This document shows, in pieces, positions 37,340 to 50,792 of a DNA stretch of 64,000 nucleotides (positions are counted from its first letter, which is position 1; every line of letters begins with the position of its first letter). A program made the translations under genes and the position numbers. Location of the stretch: NCBI GenBank assembly GCA_037833965.1, contig AP031352.1, forward strand, positions 8,970,501 through 9,034,500, in the 5' to 3' direction. Source of the DNA: Marchantia polymorpha subsp. ruderalis. Its lineage: Eukaryota; Streptophyta; Marchantiopsida; Marchantiales; Marchantiaceae. The notes under the pieces are model-generated. The model had not been told where the DNA came from. It saw nothing but the letters and a program-made list of their open reading frames with translations, and ran no database searches.

Positions 37340-38080
37340 GATGAGACGTGCCGAGTCTGATCGGGTTGGAAATATTGCATATGCATAGCCCAAGGGTTAC
37401 ACATATTCTGCTAGGTCTGGATGGGTCGTTGCGGATTGGTACCGAGACGTAAGTCTTTAGAACGAGAGTAGAAAAATAGCGTGGAACAGGTCAAAACATT
37501 CGATTCTCAAGACTGAATCGGAGTAATCTTGACAAGACTGTAATTTTATGGGTCAGATTATACACTAAGGCAGTTCAAGTAATCACTGGATATTGAACTA
37601 CTCGTTTCACGTCTATCAAATTTGAAAACAATAAGATACAGATCTGTACTTTCTTACCTCGAGATTTTGATAAAATGAGGTGTTCTCAGTTTGAAACATG
37701 GACGTACCTCTCAAAAACCATTTCGGATCTGGACGAAACTGCAGCACACAGAATCAGTTAAGAATCAGTTTGTAACAGGTCTCTCAACTTACATCTGCAA
37801 TCGCGTTAAACTTTTCTTCAGAACACGTCACAACACACAAAACACAAGTGAACTTTGAGCATGCTGGCTTCTAGAATGTGGTGTCACACCGAGCATCACA
37901 TTTTGTCTTCAAAGAGCAAGCGAAGGGACGTCTGAATTTAGACCTTGTTAGGTCTGGTAGAGACGAAAGGTCAGCACCATTCCTAGCCTGTCTCGTTCAT
38001 CTCCCATAAGACATCTCTAATCTAGTTCAAGCCTTGACAGCTTTGAATGTTACGACCTTCTTGCGCTATAAAGCCGTCTG
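37340..38080. repeat. Dispersed repeat, copy 2 (with insertions)
   Basis: Matches copy 1 (29036-29400) in the same orientation, but the two conserved blocks are about 500 bp further apart here. The 37460-37950 stretch is therefore a candidate insertion, or the corresponding part was lost from copy 1. A miniature hAT element sits at its right end. Confidence 0.5.
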
Positions 38081-38082
38081 GT

Positions 38083-38146
38083 CAGGGGCGGAGCCAGGAT
38101 TTTTCAGAGGGGGGGGGCATGCCCCCCACTTGTGGCTCAGCCCCTG
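38083..38146. mobile_element. 64-bp hAT-type miniature element (MITE)
   Basis: Terminal inverted repeats CAGGGGCGGAGCC and CAGGGGCTGAGCC (12 of 13 identical) match the common plant hAT end. The element is flanked by a perfect 8-bp duplication CGTCTGGT (38075-38082 and 38147-38154), the length hAT transposases make. The centre is a G7/C6 palindrome around GCATGC. There is no coding capacity, so it must have been mobilised by another element. Confidence 0.9.
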
Positions 38147-38154
38147 CGTCTGGT

Positions 38155-41100
38155 TATGGAGAATGTAGATTCTGAAGCCGAAAGGACTTGTGGTTTGATA
38201 GGCGAAATCATTTAAAGACTGACATGTGCTCGCACGATGCGGGACATTAGCCCATTCGTTTCTTTGACACTAATACTGTTGTACATAGCTTGAGCTTCAA
38301 TGTCCATGTCAAAAGATTATCTCAGAAGAAAGGGCAGCAGGAGGTATTTGTGTTTAACATATCAACTAAAAAGAACGACAAAACTGTAGTGCATTTACGA
38401 CTAACATGACACCTCACACCTGACTGTGGTATATGTGTCTCCAGAAACGTCACTGGACATGAAGGCGGATTAGCCATCCTGAGATCGAACGTCGAACTGT
38501 AACTAAACATTAATCTCATGTTGCAGATCTCTCGATCGGTCATCACGACAGAGTTGACGACTGTGAGCTTATGTAAAGCTTCTGAATTAAATACATTTAT
38601 ATACGATAACATGTTCAGATTATATCTACACAACGCTGGAGTCATAAACAATTCCTTACACAACCGCTGTATTGGATCATTTCAAAATGGAAAAAAGAAA
38701 GCATTTTCTGCCGGGATAATTTTTACTTATAATATTGATCAATTACGCAGTAATTAAATAATGAAGTAGGACATGTATTCAAAAAGTTAGGTCTGTCTAG
38801 TATACTGGAATAACTGTATACTAACTCCGCGTGTCACTCTGTCGTGCGGAATATTGTTCTTGCTCATGGCTGCGTCTGTGACGGCTGACCGGCTGGGTAA
38901 ACAAAAGATAGTGGTAGACAAAGGCTGGGCTGAAGGCGAAGCAGTTCTAGGCCAAAAGTCAAGTTAATCAAGAAGAAGAAGTAGTCGAGTAGTGCATATC
39001 TCAAAATTACTCTACAAAATCAATATCTATCAGCGTGATGATTTATCACGCTGACCCGAATATAGTTAGACAAATTTATCCATGTGTACCTATGTGCATA
39101 CTAATAAATAGTATATTCATTGACTACAAATTTTCAAATATAAAAATAAATTTTTAGTCTAGTTTTTAATTATTTTATTTTCTATCTATGGTATTTTTTT
39201 TAATATTCGAATGTGATGATCTAGAAATATATCCGGGTTTATATTATTCGAAAAATTAAGTGAATTTAATTTTAGAAGTAAAGAAACAAAAAAATAAAAG
39301 ATAAAAGAGAGAAATTGAAAAAAAAGTTATACGCAAGTGGTTATATAATTTATAATTTATTTATTTTTAATAAATTTCGAATTTATATAATTTACTTCCT
39401 TAGTTTTCACATATTACAAATTCATTCGAAAATTTCATTTATTAATTATTTATTTATATTCCAATTTAAAATATATTTGTTTGTAAAATTTGACGATAAT
39501 AAAATTTATTTACTTTAAATTAAGATTTTAATAAAATATAGTTGGGAAATACAAAAAATTAAATTTTACATTTTTAAAAAAAAATTCAAAATATTAAATA
39601 TATGTACTAAGAATTAACAACTGAATATGTGTTTCAATCAGATCTTGATTTGATTTGTTAAATTATAGATATGCACAGATGATAAGAAACACAATGAAAA
39701 TATTTAGGGTTTATGTTATTGTCACAAACTTAAAAGAATGATTTTCTTTATTTTTTAACTATAGATTTAAAAATAAAAATATAGTCAAAATAAATTGAAA
39801 TAAAATTTAGAAATATATAATGATTTTAATCCACATGAATATTTTGAAAAATTTACTGTTTGATGATTTAATGTGTTAGTTCTTGCATTATACACTAAAA
39901 TAATGATAATAATACATTAAATACAAAAAGCTTGTTATTTTATTTCAGTTTGAAATTGGAACAAAGTAGACCATTTCACTTTTAAGAATTTTTTGTTTTT
40001 TTATCCTTACTTTATCAATTTCTATCTCTTTCATTGCAAAATAGTAATGACAAGACAAAGAAAAAGAAAAGAACCCAATGTAAACCCAAGACTATGATCA
40101 AATTGTTTGAATTCAGCTAATATAAACATGTTGTGATACAATATATTGAAATATGATCAACAATCATCGTAAGACATTAGCATTCTTGTTAATTAGTTGA
40201 TTATGATCATAAAAAAATAATTAAAAGAATAATTTATAATATAGTTTGAGTTTAACTTGCTTCATGAAGAATAATAATTTTTTATTTAAGCTTAGGATGA
40301 ATATATAAATTCAAATATTTTTTTCAAGTTCAAGCTTAACATTTGCTCCACAAGCATTTAGAAAAAATAATTATTTGAAGTTTTTTTGTACCAGAAGGTA
40401 AGTAATTGATAAAATACAATTTCAAAACTCAATGTAAGCGTGATTAGATGTATATATTCCTACTTTGATCAAGAACAAAATCTACTTTTAAATACTTTAA
40501 GAGTAAAATACTTCAGTATGATAAATTTGTGTTGGTTTTTGATAAAAAAAATTTACAAACTTAAATTTATGTAAGTTAAAAATCATTTATGTGTATTGAT
40601 TTTAATACTAATACTAAAAAAATTGATGTAATTCCAATATCCATGAATGTAAATGATTTTGCATGGACTATTTTCTCTCAAATTTCGATTATTTAATTAA
40701 AAGACTATTAACAAAAATTTAGAAAATTGGATAGGAACAAATCAAGCATGTTCTCATCCTGAGAGTTTTGTCATAGTGTATGAAACAAGTCCATTTAAAT
40801 CTTTCTATCAACTGCATTTGTCAAGATCAATACATTTCGTATGTTGAAAATGATCGGCCAATGCTAAAAACGTTCATTGCCATCCAATTCATTGAAAAAC
40901 TCAAGAAGATAAGTTCGGTTGTTGTTACATTGAGCTGTGGACACTAAGAAGAAGTACATCCTGTACATTAGTATTTGATCTATCTCTATATCTCTCTGTC
41001 TCGTGATCAAATTAATTATTATATATGACTGCTTTAATCATAATTCTTATGGCGATAATACTCATTAGGTACATTTGTACATAAACGGAAAAGTTTGGAA

Positions 41101-44100
41101 ATCAAAGGAAAAGTATTGTAACGTGGAATTTATGTTCATTCGGTAATCTATACTCATGCCCTTACAAATTTTGTAAAGGCTGATATTGCTTAACTGTCTA
41201 TATCAGATGTAAGCATCAATTTAGCTCTAAAATATGTTGTACGTTACCAAAGAGCAAAGTGAAAGAGCAAAGGTCTCTTCATGAACAAATTCATGCACGA
41301 TTTGTCTCGATGCAAGTCACAGTTGCAATTGGTGAGATACTGGATTATCACAAGAGTGATTAGCTCTTTGTGTTTAGCTTCGTTATAAAATTTGGGATTT
41401 GACTATTTTTTGGGTTTGCGTTTGCCTTTTCAATCTACTTTAGTTATTGTACTTTAAATGATGTTTGTTATTCGACAACCTGAACTACGATCCAATACTA
41501 AACCAATCTCTTGATCAATGGAGTATGCTCACCGAAAGACTAAACCAGCTCAAAATTCAGAGTAATGTAAACGAAACGACAAGCATAAGTCAACTCCATA
41601 TTAACTTTCTGTAAGTCCAAAATTTGTTTCAAATTAAAACCAAACGATATTTAAAGAGAGAGAATTGCGAAGAGAATAACAAGCATAAGTGTGGTAAATG
41701 TCTCCTATCATTATCATCATAAAGGGGACACATTTGTGAATAGGATAATCCATGTGTTGTATTAGTTTTATTTTGCCAGAATCGTGAAATGAGTCTACGG
41801 CTTCGTTATATGCATGGTTAGCTAAACGTATCTACAAGCACTACCCCACATATGACAATCAATTCGTCATAAGCACGTTTGGGCTGACTCATTACTTCTG
41901 GGTTTTCCCCCTCACTCGATACAATTAACATGAGAGTGCCAAAGTGAGGCCCCATTTCTGTTTCCAACGCACACAATTTTGATGACAAGACTTTGAAGGT
42001 AAAGTAACTGCGGATGTAACTCAACCCTACCTTGACCAATGTCGCATGGGCATTATGTCACTATGGAAATGAAAACCCGTTCACACCTGGCTCAAATTTG
42101 TGACTTACTAAAAGAGTGAAATTACACAAGAATCTCTAATGAGAGTACATAGTAGATAGGACTAAAAAGCTGGGGGCCATATATGTAGGTTATGAAGGCT
42201 TTAAATGTTGTTGATCAGGAATGCTTATACTTTGTTAAGCTGACTCCACCGAAGTATGAGTTTTTAGAAGACAGATCCACAGTCAGACTTTGCTCTCAAG
42301 CTTGGTTTTTGTAATCAATATTGCTTGACTAAGACGAGCTTGGTAGAAATGGGTGCATCATCGGTGGTCAGTTTCACCACCCAAGTGATACTCTGTTCTA
42401 TGTCCACGCTTCGTATGATCACTCTCCATTCCAAATTTTAGTGATGCTTAGATCACTCTAAACTTAGAGCGATAATTCCTGGATGAATTCTGTCTTTCAA
42501 ATGGTATCATATATAACACGCTAAGCCACAAACATATATAACACAAAAGCCACAATGTCAGCCTGACCAACCAAACGGGGATTTAAAAGTGTACGGAAGT
42601 TCCACCAAAACTATAAAGTTATCTGAACTTTGTCATTCAATATCTAGGAGATCAATAGTCTTAAAAACACCAGAGACCCGCAAAGTCAGTTGATGAGTCG
42701 GTAGACCCCTCAGCAGCAGGGAGAACACACCGGGATTGGCAACATGTGCACCTCGTTAAGCCACTCAGATGGAAAAGGCACATTACGTAGCTGAAGCACA
42801 TTTCTGATTCCTTGTAGAGGCAGCTGGACTCCTGCTGGAGAAATGAGGACCAAGACGTTCAAGTCACAAGCAGGAGTGCGTGCACCCAGATTTATGATGC
42901 ACTTGGAAAGTGAAGAAAACGAGGGGGCAAACAGCCAGCGCTGTTTCTGGAAGCACGCATGATTTCAGGCATGTCACAACTGTTAAAATTGCTTCATGGG
43001 TTGGCCAAAAAAAATCTGAGCTAGATGGAAAGTCATTTGAGACTTTTCCAGTCTCGACCGACCCTCAACGACAAAACGGCAAACGATAGATCGAGCTCGA
43101 GCCACCGACCAGGGAGCTCATGAACGGCATCAACACAAACAAACACACAAGCAGCAGCAGCAGCAGTTGTTGTTGTTGGATTCCTACCTTAGGACAGCGC
43201 TTTCCAACCAAGTCCTTCAAATTTTAACAAGTACTCGGTGATGCCTAAGGCGAGCTTAGAAGCGTTCTAACAATGCACTAAAGCTCGATAAGCCTCCAGC
43301 AGAAGCAGCCGGAGGGACTTCGCGATGTCCGCTGTCTCGGGCCCTTCATGTGTGTGTATAACTTTTGATCCCACGGGTGTGACATCCGTCTGTAAGACTG
43401 GTAGGCTCCACATGGGCCGAGCCAATAGTGGCGCTACGGAAGCATACTAGCAGACCCTCTGACATTAAGTAATGGCAAGGAGAGGCAGCATTGAACGCTG
43501 TGGAGTTTGAAGGGTCGAGGAACTTGATGTCTCGGTATTTTCTTTATGCCAACCGTGTGTCCAGTTGCTCCGTAGTGCTCAGTGAGGTCCAGAGTCACTC
43601 GGACCTTCAGAGAGTGGGAGCGTTAACGAGGGCGATGAGGCCCATCGGTTGGTGGAGATCTGGGCGCCGTACATGGATTTAGTGCTCATGAGAAGATTTG
43701 AGGAGTTACTTTGCCTCGAAATATGTCCACTACTCAGACCCTGTATCAACCACAGCATTAGAATATGTTTCGCGTTGCTTTCGAGAGCTTCCATGCAACA
43801 AGAATGCTGCACCGCAGTGACCGCACTGATGGAGCGTTTAAGACTGCTATGGCTCTTGTGCAGACCCAGTTGTGCACTTTGTGATTCTCTCTCTCCTCTC
43901 TCGGACTCTCTCCGTGTCTCCCTCCACCCATCAAAACCAACCTCACCAGCTGCCCTACACATCCTTGCTTTCAACTCCAACAATACATTGCTAATAGACC
44001 TCGCCAATCCCTTTTCCCTCCTCCATACTTGGCTGTACTCAACTGTATCATCATCTCCTGTACTCTCGGACCTCCGACTTGCTTCTTCTTACTTTCCACT

Positions 44101-46004
44101 TGCCACGTACTCTCGATCTATCTGTCCAAATGAGTACAATCCCTTCAGCTGCATCTCGGCTGTGGATTGGTGGCAAGGTAAGGAAGGAGCAGAGGAGTTA
44201 AGAGCACGGTTAGAGTTCATATCGTCTCCCGGCACGTCATCGTCCCTGTCAGGTTAGCATGCACTCGCATATGGGCACAGCCAGAAATCCTGACTGCCAG
44301 CCTGCGGATGCTTGAGATGATCTCAAAGAAACAATTGCTGTACAGTAGTCGGACCTGGGTAGAATATCGTTGTGGAATTCCTCAATGTCTCCCATTTATT
44401 CAAAAGCAACAGATGCACCATCTCCGAATAAAGATGCTACTGTTAGTTCTGCGCGTTGAACACCTACTCACAAATAAGAAGCAGTTTCTTCCCAATTGGC
44501 CTTGTGGATCGAACAATTCCAGCACACGCTGGTGAAAAGCCAACTCTGAGCCAATTGTATGACCCAGTTGCAGCAGATACGTTACTGTTGTGTAGAAATG
44601 ATGACAGATAACGGCAATTTAATGAGCATTGCTGAATCCATTCAGTACCGTGAGACATCTACCAAGGTTTGACTTTAGGTTTGTTGCAGGGGCTGCGTAA
44701 TTGCTGTGATCAGATAAATATTTCGAGTCCAACGTGTCCCAGCAAATCCAGAACTTCTCGCTGTTATACGAATTACGAGAGCATTCTCCTCCTGTCTCAA
44801 CAAGTACTTCGCACACCACTTGGCATCTTTGTTCGAGGTAATAACTCTCATTACAGAAACAAAAAACGAGTCTCTGAACGAATCTAGAGAACTGAGCTTT
44901 CTGTAGTGGAGGTAGTTTGAATTCTTGGAGATTGTCAGGCTCTGGTCTCCATCAATTGCTCATATTTTGGGATACCATTGCATGGAAAGTTTCCGTGGGC
45001 CGCCACAATATTTGGAACGGTTGAATGTCACAATTTGGTACCCACATAGATATGCGAAGTCTTAACATTTTAAGTCTTCAACCGCTGTGGGCAAGCCTTG
45101 ACATACTCTTTCTTAGATCTGCGTAGGTCCACATAGCGTGGATTTCAAACTCGTCCTCAGCAACCTCGACCTACTTTGTTCCGGACCTACCCATCCTACC
45201 TATACTATGGACTTGCGATACATTCCACGTTCATGAGGGATACGAGACAATCAAGTACTCATTGGAGCCCATGAGCTTCAGCTACAGAGCTGCATACATT
45301 CCAATAATTGGGTCTACTCTACACAATGAATCAAAGTCCATCATGGCGCAGACTTCACAGCAGATCTCAACTGGCATAAGGCAAGTCAACTGCACAATGA
45401 TATCCGACGTCTAGAGCACATCCTGGTAAGGGACATGTTTCACAAAATAAGTAACACAAGAGGCGATTAAACCGAGTAGAGAAACGACATCAGAAGGTTC
45501 CCTTCTTTGTTTATTTCGCTGTAGGGAAAGCAATACAATGAGCATATCAACGTTTTGAAATATTCAGGAAGCTTTGTTCTTCGTAATCCTCTATCAGTGA
45601 AGAGATCTTTTAATCTATTGCACATTCGTCTTCCTCAGCGTCGTACGAGCAGCACTAGTTGTGAATCTACTGGGGAACAACCCGACCGGCGAGGTATTAT
45701 CCTATTTTACAATCTGTCAAGTATTTAATGGCGTGTTTCGTCCACAGGTTGATAAGATTTGTAGCTGGGTCGCCGGACTGTAATTATTCGCGTTTATTCT
45801 CGTTATTTCCCTATCAGAGGCCTGCTGCTGTCAACTGTTCGTGCCTTATGTTAATCTACATCCTCGCACTAGAGAAATGAATCGTTTTAATCAGGAGAGA
45901 AGGCGAGATAAGCCGTGCTACGCCTCTTCCACCCCGCTCTAGAACAACTACTGTATCGACTAACTAAGCAAAGAATGGTCGCCGTTGGTGCACGGTCGGT
46001 TCGA
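38155..46004. other. Gene-poor interval, no recognised gene
   Basis: 39000-41100 is very AT-rich with no identifiable domain. 41100-46004 has ordinary composition. A 202-codon plus frame (43649-44257) overlaps a 142-codon minus frame and contains a CT-rich stretch (43880-44110) more like an untranslated leader than coding sequence. A CAG5/TTG4 microsatellite lies at about 43158-43180. A minus frame at 41818-42039 is open but unrecognised. Confidence 0.45.
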
Positions 46005-48167
46005 TCATCGCCGGCGACGAGAGAGTCTCCAAGCGACGAAGAAGTAGGACAGCACTCGGTAAGCTAGGACGAAGCCGATCATTATCCCCACGTCCATCCA
46101 TTTTTGCATGTGGTCCACACCAGCGTCTCTCAGCACCTGCTTCCCGGTCCACGCGCAAAACCCTGTCGTGGGGTCGACCGGCACAAAACAGGTGTCCAAC
46201 TGGTTCTCGTACTCGTTGATGAGAAGAGCATCGAATGGATATTTGAACAGCGAAATGTAATGCATCCAAATCCAGTAATCGGGAATCTTGTCCTTCGCGA
46301 TGAAGAATCCAGAGAAGAGGAAAAACGCTCCCATGCACGCGCCAATGAGGGAGTTTCCCATGATAAAGTTCGGCGATATGGCCGCGAAGAACGAGACGAA
46401 GGCATTCGCCATGAGTAGAACGAGCCACATAACCAGGCAGAAGAAGAGGAACGCCGTGGCCGTCGGGTAAAGATAAACCAGCCAATAAGCCGGAATGCTG
46501 TACATGAGTCCCATCGCGAGCAAGAATGGAGCAAAAATGATCTGATTAGACAGCACGTACGACGAAACTCTGTACGCCCCCCGGGAGGTCTCCCGCATGA
46601 GAATGTGTCGTTCTTGCAGGAAAATCGGCAGCCCCTCCGTGGTGCCGGACAGGAAGAAGGTCAGAGTGAAGGCGAGAAATCCCAATCGTTCTGAAGCTCC
46701 TGCTTTATCTTTCTCCACTTTGAGAAAAATCGTCCCCAGGCACACGCCGGCGCACAGAGCCTGCACGGCCCGCGCTGTGAAGAGCTCCTTGGGGCGAAGA
46801 ATATTTTTGAAGAACCGCTGCGCCAGAACCACCACCTCCTGATAGCTGGAGTTGGCATACGTGACCTTCTCCGGCCCGCAGTCGTCTTCCGATCCCCAGG
46901 CGCGCTTCAGATACTCCTGGTATTCCAGATCGTCCCAGGCTTGTACCGAGCTCTCGTCGTTGCCATTCAAGAAGTCTTTCAGTTTGGGCAGATTGACGCC
47001 CGTGGCGTGCTGGGCTTTGATGGCGTCGGCCTCCTTGGAATTGATGGCATCCATGGCGTATTCCAGAACATTGACTTGGGGTGGAATCTCGTGGCCCTGA
47101 GCTTCGAGCCGCACGGCCAGAAGCTCCAGCGATCCGTGGTGCACCACCATCCCGTCGGCGAGGAGGAGAACGGAGTGCATGAGCTGAAGAAGGCGAACGC
47201 TCGGCTGGTGGATGCTGAGAATGACGGTGCGGCTGTGGGACTCCGCCATGAGTCTGAGCATCTCCACGATGTTCACGGCCGCTGCACTGTCGAGCCCCGA
47301 GGTCGGCTCGTCGAGGAAGAGCACGGCGGGATTGTGAATGAGGTCCACCCCGATGGACACCCGCCGCCTCTCTCCGCCCGAGACTCCTCGATTTAGCTCG
47401 TCGCCGATTCTCGTGTTCGCTGCATGGTCCAGCCCCAGCTCGGCCATGATGGTCTTGACTCGGGCAAGCTTTTCCGCATACGGCATCGTCGCCGGGAGCC
47501 TCAGCCTCGCGCTGAAGAGAAGAGTTTCCATTACCGTCAGGCAGGGGAAGAGGGCGTCGTCTTGCATGACATAGCCCGAAACTCGTTGGAATTGGTGCAC
47601 ATTCACCACTTGATTGTTGACGAGGATGCATCCCGGCGGACTCGTGGGTTTCACACGGCCCGCCAACACCTCGAGCAAAGTCGACTTCCCGGCACCGCTG
47701 GGACCTGCCACAGCCAGAAGCTCGCCGGGCTTCGCCTCAAAGTTTATATTCCTCAAAATATAGCGATCGAGTTTATCCTTAGGCGGCGCGTCTTCCTTCG
47801 GGGGGCCGCATCTCAATCTCTGGATGAAATCCCTCACGCCCTCGAACTTCGATTGTCTGCGAGGCGGTAACTTGTAGAACAAATTCTTGACGAAAATCTC
47901 GTACGTTCGGACCCTGTCCGGCGATGGGTCCACCGCGACCTTCGAATTTTTCAGCTGAAAGCTTCTTTCCCCATTGGGCGGGCTCAGTGGTCCAGGCGGG
48001 AACGGCAGCCAGCAGTTGCGCTTGCTCCTGCTCTGGATGCGATCTCCTCGGGAAGTCGGCGGAGCCGTCGTTTGAAATGCGAACGGCAAATCAACGACGA
48101 CTGATCCTTCGGTGTCCTCGGAAGACGAAACAGCGTCTCCCTCCGAGTCCATCTCGCCCGATGACAT
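46005..48167 (-). CDS. ABCG-type half-size ABC transporter (ABCG5/ABCG10-like)
   Basis: Intact single-exon frame of 720 residues. The nucleotide-binding domain comes first: Walker A GPSGAGKST (155-163), Q-loop MQDD (201-204), signature VSGGERRRVSIG (262-273), Walker B LFLDEPTSGLDS (283-294) and H-loop His320. The membrane domain with six predicted spans follows from about 445 and includes the ABCG hallmarks FLSGTTEGLPIFLQER and YWIWMHYISLFKYPFDAL. The NBD-then-TMD order and 720-residue length fit plant half-transporters (WBC), and absence of introns fits the clade of Arabidopsis ABCG5/10. A dimer partner is required. Likely at the plasma membrane, exporting lipids, cuticle precursors or hormones; the substrate cannot be told from sequence. 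The N-terminus (1-85) is Ser/Pro-rich and probably disordered. Ends in a basic LSRRRR tail. Confidence 0.95.
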   Translation of the reverse strand: MSSGEMDSEGDAVSSSEDTEGSVVVDLPFAFQTTAPPTSRGDRIQSRSKRNCWLPFPPGPLSPPNGERSFQLKNSKVAVDPSPDRVRTYEIFVKNLFYKLPPRRQSKFEGVRDFIQRLRCGPPKEDAPPKDKLDRYILRNINFEAKPGELLAVAGPSGAGKSTLLEVLAGRVKPTSPPGCILVNNQVVNVHQFQRVSGYVMQDDALFPCLTVMETLLFSARLRLPATMPYAEKLARVKTIMAELGLDHAANTRIGDELNRGVSGGERRRVSIGVDLIHNPAVLFLDEPTSGLDSAAAVNIVEMLRLMAESHSRTVILSIHQPSVRLLQLMHSVLLLADGMVVHHGSLELLAVRLEAQGHEIPPQVNVLEYAMDAINSKEADAIKAQHATGVNLPKLKDFLNGNDESSVQAWDDLEYQEYLKRAWGSEDDCGPEKVTYANSSYQEVVVLAQRFFKNILRPKELFTARAVQALCAGVCLGTIFLKVEKDKAGASERLGFLAFTLTFFLSGTTEGLPIFLQERHILMRETSRGAYRVSSYVLSNQIIFAPFLLAMGLMYSIPAYWLVYLYPTATAFLFFCLVMWLVLLMANAFVSFFAAISPNFIMGNSLIGACMGAFFLFSGFFIAKDKIPDYWIWMHYISLFKYPFDALLINEYENQLDTCFVPVDPTTGFCAWTGKQVLRDAGVDHMQKWMDVGIMIGFVLAYRVLSYFFVAWRLSRRRR

Positions 48168-49144
48168 GAAACTCGACTCGACAATTTCGATTCAAGCTTA
48201 CCTCAACAAACCCCGTGCTCGGACTGCGCGACGAGCTGCATGGGCTTCGAACTCCGCTCGATCATTCGAGCTTGCCAGGGCCTCGAGGGAGCTGGGCACT
48301 ACGGCACTCGTCGCAGCGCAACGAAGGAATGTAGGCGCGCATTGATCCACTCACCGTCTTCGGAGCTCTGTCGATCTTGCTCGACCCCAGCGGCGGATGC
48401 AAGAAAATGGCGCGGGGACCGTTTTGTCCACCGGGTGACCTTGAACGCCCGCCCGGACGACCGCCGGGAGCCTAATTCTGATACTCGAGTTTCATGGAGC
48501 AGCGAGATCAGATTTTCTAGATTTTTACTTTGTTTTCCGTCAATCATTTCGTTCGCAAGACCTTCGGCTGGACGCTTTCTTAACGCCAAGAAAAGGTCGC
48601 GGAGAATTTCGATCGGAGCTGGGATTGGGTAGACACAATTCTCCAGAAATACAATTGTTTACAGCAGCGACAACGCGTCCTGCATTGACTGCGTACGTTA
48701 TCCCGGCGCGCATGTACTGCGTAGGTGACAAATTTCGACCTGCGCATTTCTCTCAGAGCTAAAGACTATTCCAACATTCCTCGTAGCTCAATTAGTCTAC
48801 GTACTCTACGAGGAAACAAAATTAAACGCCAAAAGGATGGGAAGACCCCATCCAGTCGCATACGGAACAATCCACCGGACTAGGATGGGGCTAGACCCCA
48901 AAGGACCCCAAATGTGTCACGTAGTCTGCTCTACAGCATGCATTATGTTTTCTGTTTGTCGCCTGGAACCTCTTCGTAATCAGAGGTTTTCATTTATTAT
49001 TTTCATTTTCACTTTTTCCAGTATAGTTATTTTTTTGCAATTCATGAAGGATGTTTTTATCGATCAGTCATATCTTCCTTTCATTATTCGGAAGCTCTCG
49101 CCTCCGTGTGAACGAACAGATGCAAGCTGACAAAAATATTTGGA

Positions 49145-49147
<3 letters not shown>
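48168..49147 (-). promoter_or_regulatory. Upstream region of the ABCG gene
   Basis: About 600 bases of GC-rich DNA immediately upstream of the ABCG start, then ordinary intergenic sequence. Overlapping short open frames on both strands have no family features. No TATA box stands out. Confidence 0.3.

Positions 49148-49178
<31 letters not shown>
49148..49178. repeat. (TA)n microsatellite
   Basis: Perfect alternating TA run of about 30 bases. Confidence 0.9.
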
Positions 49179-49179
<1 letters not shown>

Positions 49180-50580
49180 CTACTAACGACGGCCTCATAT
49201 ATTTCGAGCAAAATCTTTCGAAAGAAAATCATTGTGTGAGACTCCGCGAACACGCTTGAAGATACAGTAGTGTAGTTTGAAGCGACACTTGGGCGGTAGG
49301 TAACCTAGTGTGGACGTGAATTTGAATTCAAGTGGGTGATGGCGGGTGGAGTGCATGTTCAATCAAGCGGCGGGCGCGAGCGGGCGGGCAGGAGGTAGAA
49401 AAGGTGCGATGATTTTGTGCACTTCAGGTGGTAGTTGGCGACACAATAGTGTCAAAATTAAGCGGGGAGAAGGCGGGGAGGGGGGTGGGGAGAACAGTGC
49501 AAATTGGACTACTCGAGAGCGTCACAGCTGAGCTTCTGGAGAGTTGGTGTAGGAAGATGGAGCCAACTAACTGCTGTAGGTCACTGGTATGGACAACTCC
49601 GGATCTGACACACGAACGTACGCACACCTTTCATTCAACCGATTCGGATGTCGAACTGAGGAGACTAACCACGGAGAAGTAGTGCGGAGCAAGAGAGGAA
49701 GGAAGGAAGGAAACCTCGTCGTTTTTTTCTCCGAAGTTCCCATCACCTGCTAATCTCATCATCTCATGTGAAAATTTGTCTCGAATTATGGGCTTTGTAC
49801 TTGTGAGTGTCATAATCAGATGAAACCCAAGAGGAGGGAGTCAGATAGCGAAAGAATACGAGTACAGAGTATCATAACAAATGGGAATACCCCACGGAGT
49901 CGTACAGGGCTGATGGCTGCACAAGCTGTCGTGCATTTGTACAACGCCCTCTAGGACATGGGACGCATACTACATGTAATCACGGGACTGAACAGAAGCC
50001 AGAATTCTAAACCTCGCAGATATGGTTCAGACCAGTACGACGGTCCTGTAACCTACCCTACAGCTGTCGGACATTGTAGACAAATCTCGGTCGCAGGAGG
50101 GGGCTTTCGAAGAAGACAGACACTCCGAGACTCTGAGCCTCCGACGATCAAATTCTCAATTCATTCAGCGGACCTACTGTACTCATGGCGTCGCTCAGCG
50201 GATCAGAGCATCTCATGATCATGCACAGTCTACGTTCATTGCCCCTCATTGACCTCACCTCGGACGTACTGTGGATGCAACTTCCTCCTCTTGTAAAGCT
50301 AAACTGATTCATGTCCTTTTCGCATGACGAGAGAACAATCGAGACGACGCGACAAATGTGCAGGCAACTCTGCGCAGCCAGAGCCGTCCGGGATTGGGGT
50401 AACCCGACAGTCAAACGAGCCTCGAAACCAGCCACCTTCCAGCCGTATACCCATATGGATGGATTCCAATAACGACGCAGAGTACAGAGGTGATCACATC
50501 CACTGTTAAAATAATGATCTAAACTCGTGTCTTCGGGATGAGACTCGATAATAAAACACTTTGGGAATCATGTGAAACAC
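49179..50580. other. Intergenic, no gene recognised
   Basis: Ordinary composition, GA-rich at 49380-49500 and a (GGAA)n-like run near 49698-49712. Open frames stay below 96 codons and none is recognisable. Confidence 0.45.
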
Positions 50581-50792
50581 CACCCTAAATTCCCAACCAC
50601 CCAGGTAAATTTCTGTGGAAGAAAATTATTGAGAGAACATGAAGAACTTTTACCCGATTTCGTATACTTGAAAAAAAAAAGCATTCAAAGAAGTAGGCAC
50701 AAAAGTGATTGATGTCTAGTTTTGTCTTCAATGAATGTGAACATGTTGCTAGTTGAGTAAGTAGAGTGATACTACTACTTTGTGATTGAATG

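Noticed and set aside
43649-44257. 202-codon plus-strand frame
   Set aside because: Overlaps a comparable minus-strand frame, contains a long CT-rich leader-like stretch, has no third-position bias and no recognised domain.
46661-47631. Other frames (up to 308 codons) inside the ABCG gene
   Set aside because: Shadows of the real 720-codon frame, which carries every ABC motif in order.
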